From: RUG11237 sp045119215
Lineage (GTDB): Bacteria > Bacillota > Clostridia > Lachnospirales > Lachnospiraceae
NCBI GenBank assembly: GCA_045119215.1
Contig: JBGVDD010000124.1
Location: 1-6,779, forward strand
Length of the DNA stretch: 6,779 bases
Direction of reading: 5' to 3'
In this document: piece by piece, positions 1-5,532 of the stretch
Position numbering within the stretch: position 1 is the first letter of the stretch
Layout of the letters: each line of letters opens with the position of its first letter
The notes under the pieces: generated by a model
Told to the model about the DNA's origin: nothing
The model's database searches: none
What the model saw: only the letters and a program-made list of their open reading frames with translations
Program-made: the position numbers and the translations under genes

Positions 1-1
1 G

Positions 2-943
2 GATTTTATCGGCAGATTTGAAAAAGATGCAAATTTGATTTTTAGCGGCTCTAAAGATTTCTGGGAAGAATTTTTGAGCAGTGACATGGATGCAGATAGC
101 ATATTTGCAGCGCATGCAGAAGTATTTGATAAAGCAGCTCCAGATGCGCCACCAATTGTAAAGAATGCATGGATGAATGCGGCAAAAGAAACAGGATATC
201 TTGAAGGAGGTAAGATGAATCATATTTCTCAACTTTTGGTGCGCCAGGTGATAAATAGAGAAAATGGAGTAGAAGATTATCAGAATGTATTTGGCAATTC
301 TGTGGCATCTGCATTGCAGGCAGCAAAGGAGCTCTTGTATGATTTAGAAAACCCATTAACACCGGAAAGTGAACGAAGTGAGAGTGTCCGCATGTACAGG
401 GAGCAGGAAAAGGAGTTTTACAGAAAGTTTATTGAGAATTTGGAAGAGATTTCAGGCATTCTTGTCGGTGATGAAAACAATATGTATATTGATAAAGAGA
501 AGGCGTTGAAATACGCATCGCAGCTGGAGCCTGTGGATGATATAGCTTCTATACTCAAGCAACCAATAAAACTTGCAGGACGTACACAAATTAATAGAGC
601 AAATAATTCTATTGATATTGCGTTAGGTGCGAGTATAAAAGTTCCGGGTGGATTTACATTGACTGTTCGAGAAAAAGGTGTCGAAGTATCCGGAGTAACA
701 AATTGGGATAATCAGAAAGAAAGTCAGGAAGCTTCTGACATGGCTGGGGCTTTAGCAACACTTCTTAGAAATGCAAGTGGTCAAATGAATCATGTGGGAA
801 CAGATTCATCAGGAATTGCTCGATGGAATGAAAATGTTGAAAAAGTGTTAAGTTATTTTGGTATTGATGCATCTAAAGATTTTACCGTTAATGGCATTAA
901 ATATACAAAAGAAGGTAGTAGGATTGTTAAATCAGTCGCATAG
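2..943 (+). CDS. Uncharacterised protein, 5' end cut by window edge
   Basis: The reading frame is open from base 2 to the TAG at 941-943, giving at least 313 residues. A TTG at 35 could be called as a start, but no ribosome binding site precedes it and the frame stays open to the edge (DFIGRFEKDA then LIFSG), so the true start is probably outside the window. The protein looks soluble, with no signal peptide or membrane segment in the visible part. Numbered from the edge, a helix-rich N-terminal part contains GGKMNHISQLL (about 69-79) and AKELLYDLENPL (about 108-119), followed by a charged, probably coiled segment. The C-terminal third is richer in beta-type sequence and glycine. I do not recognise a catalytic motif. 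I recall similar proteins of unknown function in Lachnospiraceae, but this is memory, not a search. It lies 133 bases upstream of A1 on the same strand, without clear homology to families A or B. Confidence 0.85.
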   Translation, partial: DFIGRFEKDANLIFSGSKDFWEEFLSSDMDADSIFAAHAEVFDKAAPDAPPIVKNAWMNAAKETGYLEGGKMNHISQLLVRQVINRENGVEDYQNVFGNSVASALQAAKELLYDLENPLTPESERSESVRMYREQEKEFYRKFIENLEEISGILVGDENNMYIDKEKALKYASQLEPVDDIASILKQPIKLAGRTQINRANNSIDIALGASIKVPGGFTLTVREKGVEVSGVTNWDNQKESQEASDMAGALATLLRNASGQMNHVGTDSSGIARWNENVEKVLSYFGIDASKDFTVNGIKYTKEGSRIVKSVA

Positions 944-1005
944 AATTCTTAGGGCAAAGTATAGCTATTTTTGAAAATATATGGGGGCTTAACAAATCAG
1001 CGTAA

Positions 1006-1062
1006 ATGGAATGGGACTTAGATGAACTGGTAAAGAGATTCCATAACTTTTTGGAAGCATAA
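1006..1062 (+). other. Possible 18-residue leader ORF or gene remnant ending on the A1 ribosome binding site
   Basis: A short frame starts at ATG 1006, which overlaps an in-frame TAA (1003-1005), and ends at TAA 1060-1062. It reads MEWDLDELVKRFHNFLEA, a plausible amphipathic helix. Its stop codon abuts and overlaps the AAGGAGG (1062-1068) of A1, a geometry seen in translational coupling. I see no clear ribosome binding site for the small ORF itself, so it could equally be the last codons of a decayed gene. The rest of the 944-1070 gap holds nothing I can name. Confidence 0.2.
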
Positions 1063-1076
1063 AGGAGGTAGTGATT

Positions 1077-1751
1077 ATGTCAATGAACATCAATGGATTT
1101 GGTGCAGGTAGCAATTATTCTTACAAAAACACCGACACAAAGAGTAAACAGTATAAAGCGACAGCAAAGGATCATCTGGCGGCTCTTATGGAAGAAGAAT
1201 CTATGATGACACCTGAACAAAGGATGCTGTATGAGTTAATGGGCGGGCGTGAAGCTCACATGAGGAATGTGATGCAGAATTATAATTCTGACGGGGATTT
1301 TATAGGGCCGGATGGCGTGGTGGTTCCGGGAATGTATCATGGCGAAGATGGAAAGGTTGACCGCTCCACATGGCAGCAACTGATACCCGTGTCTGACGAG
1401 ATGCGGCAGAAGATGTTCGACAATGTGAAAAGGGAGTTCATTCAGGAGAACGGGATTTCAAATGGCGATACCACGAAAAGGTCGCAGGTTTTCAGGGAGT
1501 ACCAGTTAAGTGTAAAGAAGGAAGACCGTGCAAAAGGGACATGGACTTTGCAGCAGTATGAAGGGAAATACCGTTCTGCGATGTATGCGGCGGTCAAGGC
1601 GGCAAATCCGAAATGGGAACCGGGGCAACCGTTCGATCCCGGCATACTGGATAGCATTACAAGGGAATCCGTAGAAAGCCAGCTTGTCAAAAGCGGCAAT
1701 ACATTGGTGAAAAAAGCATCTTCGGGTAGCACATTGGATATACAGATATAA
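1077..1751 (+). CDS. Family A protein, copy A1 (intact, DUF3879-like by recollection)
   Basis: This is the only uninterrupted member of family A, at 224 residues. ATG 1077 is chosen because AAGGAGG (1062-1068) lies 8 bases upstream; the in-frame GTG at 1071 is only 2 bases from that site. There is no signal peptide or membrane helix, so it is probably cytosolic or exported by an unseen route. In order: a glycine/serine/tyrosine-rich start (NGFGAGSNYSY), a KQYKA motif (24-28) shared with A2 and A3, a methionine-rich helix (about 38-66), an acidic NSDGDFI segment (70-76), a conserved core ENGISNGDTT (124-133), a WTLQQYE segment near 156-162, and the tail ITRESVES (194-201) ending in DIQI. The core resembles what I remember of Pfam DUF3879, a family of unknown function; I could not verify this. 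A1 is divergent from A2 and A3, with extra sequence after the acidic motif. It is followed by the structured repeat and lipoprotein 1. Confidence 0.88.
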   Translation: MSMNINGFGAGSNYSYKNTDTKSKQYKATAKDHLAALMEEESMMTPEQRMLYELMGGREAHMRNVMQNYNSDGDFIGPDGVVVPGMYHGEDGKVDRSTWQQLIPVSDEMRQKMFDNVKREFIQENGISNGDTTKRSQVFREYQLSVKKEDRAKGTWTLQQYEGKYRSAMYAAVKAANPKWEPGQPFDPGILDSITRESVESQLVKSGNTLVKKASSGSTLDIQI

Positions 1752-1841
1752 TCTTTACACCCAATTACGCAGAGGCGCATAAGGCTTTGCCACTGCGGAC
1801 TGCGAGGGTGTAGGGGTGGCTCTGAACGATAGAGGAGCTGT
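1737..1841 (+). repeat. Structured intergenic repeat, copy R1
   Basis: Bases 1737-1824 match 4551-4638 without gaps at 79 of 88 positions. The block starts at the last codons of A1 (the DIQI tail) and runs into non-coding DNA. It folds as a nested stem: outer ACACCC (1757-1762) with GGGTGT (1806-1811), and inner CGCAGAGGC (1768-1776) with GCCACTGCG (1789-1797), with one A-A mismatch at 1773/1792. A second hairpin follows: GTGGCTC (1816-1822) with GAGCTGT (1835-1841), using three G-T wobbles. No T-run follows, so it is not a standard intrinsic terminator. It lies between A1 and lipoprotein 1, whose ribosome binding site starts 30 bases after it. It may be a structured RNA, a processing or stability element, or a palindromic mobile repeat. 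Confidence 0.75.
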
Positions 1842-1884
1842 CATTGAAATAAACAATATAAAATTATATCAAGGAGGTATTCCT

Positions 1885-2349
1885 ATGAAAAGGGTGTTGG
1901 CATTATTTTTGGTATTGATTTGTATGTTGTCATTAGTTGCTTGTGATAAAGCAACTGGCAGTGAAGAACCTGTAATAGATGGTGAGGTTTCAGATATGTC
2001 TGAGATTGATAAAAATGTTTCTGGCGAAACAGAGCAGACACAGCAAGCGATTGTTGATACTATTAGTGGAACAATTTCTCGTATAGATGAAGATAAAATT
2101 TATGATTTGACCGAAGAAGAAGTAAAAATAATCGTAGACATTATTGAAAACGGCACTTGGAATACAGAAGGGACTGCCGAATGTGCCAATGATTGCAAAC
2201 TTATGATTGATGAAAGAACATATTACTATCATTCGGAATGTGGAACATTCAATGACAAAGAGAACAATCAGAACTTATCTGTAACGGTTAAAGAGAAAGA
2301 AAACATAAATGCAATATTAGCTCAATATATAACACTTGGTTTAGAGTAA
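1885..2349 (+). CDS. Lipoprotein 1, small secreted protein with conserved cysteines
   Basis: A 154-residue protein with a clear lipoprotein signal: positive start MKR, hydrophobic core (4-17), and lipobox LVAC with the acylated cysteine at position 20. The start at ATG 1885 is fixed by AAGGAGG (1871-1877), 7 bases upstream; an in-frame GTG at 1816 would place a hydrophilic extension before the signal peptide and is rejected. The mature protein begins with an acidic linker (about 21-70), then a folded part with DLTEEEVKIIVDIIENGTW (74-92), cysteines at 100, 104 and 119, and the segment YYYHSECGTFND (113-124). I recall similar segments in unnamed Firmicute lipoproteins, but know of no assigned function. 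It should be anchored to the outer face of the membrane. The cysteines might form a disulfide or bind metal (inference). An inverted repeat (1856-1869) sits directly before the ribosome binding site. Confidence 0.9.
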   Translation: MKRVLALFLVLICMLSLVACDKATGSEEPVIDGEVSDMSEIDKNVSGETEQTQQAIVDTISGTISRIDEDKIYDLTEEEVKIIVDIIENGTWNTEGTAECANDCKLMIDERTYYYHSECGTFNDKENNQNLSVTVKEKENINAILAQYITLGLE

Positions 2350-2417
2350 TTCATGCGATTATCTTTAAGGCTGTTTTGCTTAGAAACAGAACTAAAAATT
2401 CAAGTTTGTAGATTTGA

Positions 2418-2528
2418 AACAAACGAACAGAAAAGAACGTTTTTGTACGGCAGATAGAATTAGAGAGTGAGGGAAAGCAAGTAGCATATATCGTATACAA
2501 CGAAAAAGTAATTTCAGTTATAGGATAA
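2418..2528 (+). pseudogene. Possible C-terminal remnant of an unidentified gene
   Basis: The gap between lipoprotein 1 and B1 (2350-2541) contains an open frame from 2418 to the TAA at 2526-2528 with no start codon or ribosome binding site. Its end reads EGKQVAYIVYNEKVISVIG, which has the alternating hydrophobic pattern of real beta-strand coding sequence. The parent family is unknown to me. Two small inverted repeats lie upstream, at 2371-2389 and 2404-2424. This is a weak call: a chance frame of 36 codons is possible. Confidence 0.2.
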
Positions 2529-2541
2529 AGGAAGTGAGAAT

Positions 2542-3141
2542 ATGCAGGTTGACTCAATAAACTTACAACAACGTTACTTTTCGGGTACCGGAAGCATTGG
2601 CGGTATCCACTTGCCGGATTTTAATGATAAGTATGTATATACCAAGAAAAAGAGTGGAATCAGCGATTCAGAGTATCGTAGACAGATTATGGAACAGGCA
2701 TATAAAGATTACGAAAAAGGGAAGTTCCAGAACAAGTCAGAAGATTTTAACCGTTTGATGAAACAATATGTTTCTGAAGTGTCGCCGGATAGAAAAGGGA
2801 TCATTACATCCGGCTTAAAAGCAGTATCAAGAAACCGGCAGAACGTACTAAAGCCGATAGACTTTATCGCTACTTTGCTGGAAGGAAAAGTGAAATATCA
2901 GAAACTGCCGTCAGGCAACAGCGATTACATAGAGTTTTATGATAAGAACGGTGAGATGGTGGCGACTTATTCCAACAATGGGTGGACGATGTATACCACT
3001 AATGCAGAGGCTTCCAGACAGACGGAAATGTGCATGATATACAATGAAGCATGGGGGAATGCAAAGAGAGGGATTCCGCTGGCAAGTGAAGAGACGGTAA
3101 ATGTGGATAATATGCAGAGTAGCTTTGATGCCAAGGCATAG
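2542..3141 (+). CDS. Family B protein, copy B1
   Basis: A 199-residue protein starting at ATG 2542, behind the purine-rich site AAGGAAGTGAG (2528-2538). There is no signal peptide or membrane segment. The N-terminal 35 residues are variable and tyrosine/glycine-rich, followed by a charged helical stretch (about 44-77). EVSPDRKG (79-86) is shared with B2 (DVSPDRKA) and B3 (KVAPNRAA). A second conserved block, MVATYSNNGW (139-148), corresponds to VLTYLSSGYGW in B2 and EVLTYTQGVGW in B3. The protein ends in SSFDAKA (193-199), matching PSFDRKA in B2 and SNFD at the cut end of B3. These motifs define a family whose function I do not know; no catalytic signature is visible. It is the B partner of the first A/B module, separated from A1 by lipoprotein 1. 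Confidence 0.88.
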   Translation: MQVDSINLQQRYFSGTGSIGGIHLPDFNDKYVYTKKKSGISDSEYRRQIMEQAYKDYEKGKFQNKSEDFNRLMKQYVSEVSPDRKGIITSGLKAVSRNRQNVLKPIDFIATLLEGKVKYQKLPSGNSDYIEFYDKNGEMVATYSNNGWTMYTTNAEASRQTEMCMIYNEAWGNAKRGIPLASEETVNVDNMQSSFDAKA

Positions 3142-3204
3142 CAGAAAATTATCCCTAATAAGCCACAGAGGACGGGCAGGGCAGTTCCTGCAACAATGAA
3201 ATAG

Positions 3205-3336
3205 AGCTGTCTGCCGGATGTACTGATGGAACATGGCATTGGTTTGAAGAATGCGGAAGCGGTGTTAGAAAAATACGATGGCAGAATTGCATTTGACTGT
3301 GATGAGAAAGAGTTTAGGGTAGTGGTAATTTTATAG
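3205..3336 (+). pseudogene. C-terminal fragment of a GHKL (AgrC-like) sensor histidine kinase
   Basis: The 299-base gap between B1 and lipoprotein 2 holds a short frame, open from 3205 (after an in-frame TAG at 3202) to TAG 3334-3336. From ATG 3226 it reads MEHGIGLKNAEAVLEKYDG, then about 20 residues ending EFRVVVIL. The HGIGLKN...EKYDG pattern is the G2 box and following helix of the GHKL ATP-binding domain, and the final hydrophobic strand fits the normal C-terminus of AgrC-like peptide-sensing kinases. Everything upstream (sensor, phosphorylated-histidine and N-box regions) is missing, so it is non-functional. It marks a deleted two-component system. The ATG has no ribosome binding site. 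The identification is from motif recognition; I am fairly sure of the family and sure of the truncation. Confidence 0.72.
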
Positions 3337-3369
3337 TCAGTTAGTGCAACAAATAGTCGATAAGTGCAA
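3334..3369 (+). promoter_or_regulatory. Imperfect 16-base direct repeat, possible LytTR-type operator
   Basis: TAGTCAGTTAGTGCAA (3334-3349) and TAGTCGATAAGTGCAA (3354-3369) match at 13 of 16 bases with a 20-base period, roughly two helical turns. The first copy contains TCAGTTAGT, which fits the remembered LytTR-family consensus [TA][AC][CA]GTTN[AG][TG]; the second is degraded at the GTT core. LytTR regulators such as AgrA and VirR are normal partners of GHKL kinases, and the repeat starts on the stop codon of the kinase remnant. It lies about 70 bases before lipoprotein 2, so it could be an operator for that gene. I see no convincing -35/-10 pair. Confidence 0.4.
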
Positions 3370-3440
3370 GGTGGATTTGCAAGAGAAGAAATCTGGTCGA
3401 TATGAGAAATAAGAACACATTTCGTTTGGAGGAGTGGTAT

Positions 3441-3824
3441 ATGAAAAAGAGAAAGATAGTATTGTCAATTATGATAACAGTCTGCACTATGTTTTGTCTG
3501 TGTGGATGTTCGCAAAAAGAACCATCTGTCGTTAAGACTTATGAAAAAACGGATTCGGAAGAGTCAATTGAGAATACTGAGCCGGTTATTATGGTTAAGC
3601 ATTATGAAATGAGTGATGGTACATGGAAAACTGATGATTATACTTATCAATACCGATTAGAGATTACCGGAAGAATGGATAATGCAGAAAAAGATAGCAC
3701 ATTTATTTTTTTAAGTAATATTGAAAATATAACATTTGAACAGGCATGGAAGGCAGCCGGATTCAGTAGTAATATGGACGACTATTTCGATGTGGAGGTT
3801 GCAAAATTTGTTGGCATGAAATAG
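3441..3824 (+). CDS. Lipoprotein 2, small secreted protein
   Basis: A 127-residue protein. ATG 3441 is chosen because GGAGG (3428-3432) lies 8 bases upstream and the signal peptide starts there; an earlier in-frame ATG at 3402 adds 13 hydrophilic residues and has no ribosome binding site. Signal peptide: MKKRK, hydrophobic core (about 6-20), and lipobox LCGC with the acylated cysteine at 23. Cysteine at the -2 position is unusual but tolerated. After an acidic linker (about 24-48) comes one compact domain with WKTDDYTYQYRLEITGRM (62-79), then SNIENITFEQAWKAAG (92-107) and DDYFDVEVAKFV at the end. I recall this domain in small Lachnospiraceae proteins, but know no function. It is expected outside the membrane. 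It shares no obvious sequence with lipoprotein 1 apart from layout, and lies 54 bases upstream of A2. Confidence 0.9.
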   Translation: MKKRKIVLSIMITVCTMFCLCGCSQKEPSVVKTYEKTDSEESIENTEPVIMVKHYEMSDGTWKTDDYTYQYRLEITGRMDNAEKDSTFIFLSNIENITFEQAWKAAGFSSNMDDYFDVEVAKFVGMK

Positions 3825-3878
3825 GTAATGAAAAATAGAAAAGGATTTCATATTTAATTTGACAAGGAGGTTGAAGTT

Positions 3879-4565
3879 ATGTCAAGAATTACAGATTACA
3901 GTTTTTTATTTCAAAGTATGTTTGGAACAAAAAGCACAAAAGGTGCAAGTGCTATAGGCAGCTTTCAGTTGTCGCAGTTAAACAGCAATTCTGTACAGGC
4001 GCAGTTAAGAGCGGCGGGCATTGATACGAACAGCAAGCAATATAAGGCGGCAATAAAAGAAATGATGTAGAATGGAAACGGAACAATGTACACAAATATC
4101 CAGTGTATTAAAAATTCTATGAAATGTTACGATAAAGACGGCGATTATATCAACCCTAGAAACGGACTTGCCGGACTTGTGTTGACAGATGAAAACGCAA
4201 GTCGCCAGAAACGTATTATTTCCATTCCGGAAAGCAGCAAAGATGAAATGTTTGAACAAACGAAAAAGGAATTTTTGCAAGAAAATGGTGTTGCGAATGG
4301 CGATACGACGAGGCGCACAGACGTATATGACAATCTGTACAGAAAGATGAAGAAGGATGACCGATTAGCGGCAGGGTATACGATGCAACAGTATGAGCGG
4401 GCATATAGAAATGCATTTTATGCTGCAGCAAGGAAAGCTGATTCTAAATGGGAAATAGGAAAGCCAATTCCATCTGGGGCATTGGACGGCATTACAAGGG
4501 AATCTGTGGAGTCTAATTTGAAGAAACCAGGACGTTCATTGACCTCAGTAGATATACAGATATAA
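3879..4565 (+). pseudogene. Family A, copy A2, interrupted by one in-frame TAG
   Basis: ATG 3879 follows AAGGAGG (3864-3870) by 8 bases, a strong start. The frame stops at TAG 4068-4070 (codon 64), yet the same frame continues without shift to TAA 4563-4565, giving 228 codon positions in total. In A3 the matching position is TCA, so the stop replaces a serine; two base changes are needed if A3 is ancestral. Before the stop are GSFQLSQLNSNS and AGIDTNSKQYKAAIKEMM. After it come NIQCIKNSMK, the acidic DKDGDYI (codons 85-91), ENGVANGDTT, YTMQQYERAYR, ITRESVES and the DIQI tail, all conserved with A1 and A3. The long downstream part could still be made from ATG 4086, but only a poor GGAAACGG precedes it. 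The clean downstream frame suggests the stop is recent, or that the C-terminal part is still translated. A sequencing error is a third option. Confidence 0.8.
4013..4058 (+). repeat. 46-base near-identical block shared with A3 (5571-5616)
   Basis: This block encodes the AGIDTNSKQYKAAIK region of A2. It matches 5571-5616 at 45 of 46 bases, while the sequence directly downstream falls to much lower identity and the sequence upstream is unrelated. The single mismatch is C4038 against T5596, which turns CAA into TAA in A3. Such a sharp island of identity suggests gene conversion or a recent recombination between A2 and A3. Confidence 0.8.
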
Positions 4566-4649
4566 TCCTTACACCCTATCCCGCAGAGGCGCATAAAACT
4601 TTGCCTCTGCGGACTGCGAGGGTGCAGGGGCGGCTCTGTGCGGGAGAGC
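4551..4649 (+). repeat. Structured intergenic repeat, copy R2
   Basis: Second copy of the block described for R1, starting at the same codons of the family A tail and running beyond A2. The inner stem is perfect here: CGCAGAGGC (4582-4590) pairs with GCCTCTGCG (4603-4611) across a 12-base loop. The outer stem is CACCCT (4572-4577) with AGGGTG (4619-4624). The second hairpin is short: GCTCT (4633-4637) with AGAGC (4645-4649). No T-run follows. A strong AAAGGAGG follows at 4653-4660, but no sizeable frame starts behind it; the nearest ATG (4685) gives only three codons. Confidence 0.75.
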
Positions 4650-4720
4650 AGCAAAGGAGGTGTCTGGCAGGGAAAGTTAGGAGACATGAAGCAATGAACT
4701 GCTCGGACTTATTGCAAGGG

Positions 4721-4759
4721 AGCAGGAGTGGTTCTGACCGACAGAGGAGCCACAGATAG
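4721..4759 (+). repeat. Partial third copy of the repeat (second hairpin only), R2b
   Basis: AGCAGGAGTGGTTCTGACCG (4721-4740) and the bases after it align with the 3' part of R1 (about 1811-1841). GTGGTTC (4728-4734) pairs with GAGCCAC (4747-4753) over 7 base pairs with one G-T wobble. Where R1 has wobbles at three of these positions, this copy has Watson-Crick pairs, so pairing is kept while bases change. It lies 70-80 bases after the R2 hairpin and 30 bases before the B2 start, as the distal part of its leader. Confidence 0.55.
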
Positions 4760-4783
4760 GAAAATAAATTGTGAGGTGGACTC

Positions 4784-5455
4784 ATGGGAATTTCGGTTTC
4801 AAGTACAGTAAATTCTGGCAATACAAAATACCGTATATCACTAAGCAGCGGCGAAGCGCCTGACTGGTCTATAATTCCAAGTTCCGGGAAAAGCAGTAAA
4901 TCAAAGGCAGAGTTTACTGACGAAATTAAGGAACTGGCACGGAAAGCTGCAAATACTACAAATAAGGCAGAATTGGAATATATCCATAGGCGGAGGACGG
5001 AATTGTGTGCAGAATATATGTCCGATGTATCACCCGACAGGAAGGCATTGTATCGACAGGCTGAAAATGCGCTGAAAGGGCAGGGCGGCAATCTGAAATG
5101 CAAGGGGAGCGGGGAACTGACGCTGCTCGATTTTTTGGAGGCGGCGGATGGGAGAACGGATAGTCTTGCCGAAAAGAAGTTTACACTGGCTGGGGGCGGA
5201 ACGCTGACCTGCCCGATTCTGACAAGCGGGGGATATGGCGTGGACATTTATTGCCAGGGCACAAAGGTATTGACATATCTCAGTTCGGGATACGGGTGGG
5301 CTTGTGAAAGGACTCCGGCTGAACGGGAAAAAGAAAGGGAGTTTTATGGGATTTATTTTAATGAGTACCGCGCCCTAAAGAATGGTCAAGGGGCGGAGCT
5401 GGGGGAATTGCCGGATTATTTAGAGGAAAAGCCGTCTTTTGACAGGAAAGCATAA
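4784..5455 (+). CDS. Family B protein, copy B2
   Basis: A 223-residue protein from ATG 4784, with GAGGTGG (4773-4779) just upstream at a rather short 4-base spacing. No signal peptide or membrane helix is seen. The N-terminal 40 residues are serine/glycine-rich. A helical charged region (about 43-78) leads into DVSPDRKA (81-88), then an insert with two glycine-rich stretches (GQGGN near 99-103, AGGGT near 136-140), then VLTYLSSGYGW (162-172), a charged helix with EREFYGIYFNEYRA (184-197), and the tail PSFDRKA (217-223). The motifs place it with B1 and B3, but overall identity is low. From about 5080 to 5250 its base composition is visibly more GC-rich than its neighbours, suggesting a different history. 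A long opposite-strand frame overlaps it but has no family support. The function is unknown. Confidence 0.88.
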   Translation: MGISVSSTVNSGNTKYRISLSSGEAPDWSIIPSSGKSSKSKAEFTDEIKELARKAANTTNKAELEYIHRRRTELCAEYMSDVSPDRKALYRQAENALKGQGGNLKCKGSGELTLLDFLEAADGRTDSLAEKKFTLAGGGTLTCPILTSGGYGVDIYCQGTKVLTYLSSGYGWACERTPAEREKEREFYGIYFNEYRALKNGQGAELGELPDYLEEKPSFDRKA

Positions 5456-5532
5456 ATAGGAGTATCCGGCAGATTGGGGAATAATTAAAACAGCTTTTGG
5501 AAGAGGTATCATATGAAAAAGAACATTATTTT

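Noticed and set aside
1442..1780. Opposite-strand frame over A1 starting MRLCVIGCKDYICIS, with a similar one over A2 (4418-4687).
   Set aside because: Their shared N-terminus comes only from the R1/R2 repeat and the conserved A tail read backwards; no ribosome binding site, and the sense-strand families are well supported.
1816..1884. In-frame GTG 1816 as start of lipoprotein 1.
   Set aside because: It would put 23 hydrophilic residues before a clear signal peptide, and GTG 1816 lies inside the repeat hairpin; AAGGAGG is placed for ATG 1885.
2371..2424. Small inverted repeats (2371-2389 and 2404-2424) as terminators of lipoprotein 1.
   Set aside because: Stems are only 6 base pairs, A/T-rich, and not followed by a T-run.
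3176..3191. GC-rich hairpin GCAGG/CCTGC after B1 as a terminator.
   Set aside because: The stem is 5 base pairs with no T-run; it may belong to the decayed DNA before the kinase remnant.
3859..3864. TTGACA before A2 as a -35 promoter box.
   Set aside because: It overlaps the ribosome binding site region, and any -10 would fall inside the coding start.
4068..4070. TAG as a pyrrolysine or other recoded codon.
   Set aside because: No downstream recoding structure is evident, the paralogue has serine there, and A3 is broken by a different stop; nonsense mutation is simpler.
4576..5247. Opposite-strand frame of 223 codons overlapping B2.
   Set aside because: It is serine/proline/leucine-rich as expected for the reverse of a GC-rich gene, lacks a good start site, and overlaps B2, which carries family motifs and a ribosome binding site.
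3137..5475. Inverted match CTGCCGGAT...ACT after B1 versus ATCCGGCAGAT after B2 as terminal repeats of a mobile unit.
   Set aside because: The match is about a dozen bases with a gap, with no target duplication or transposase; chance is likely.
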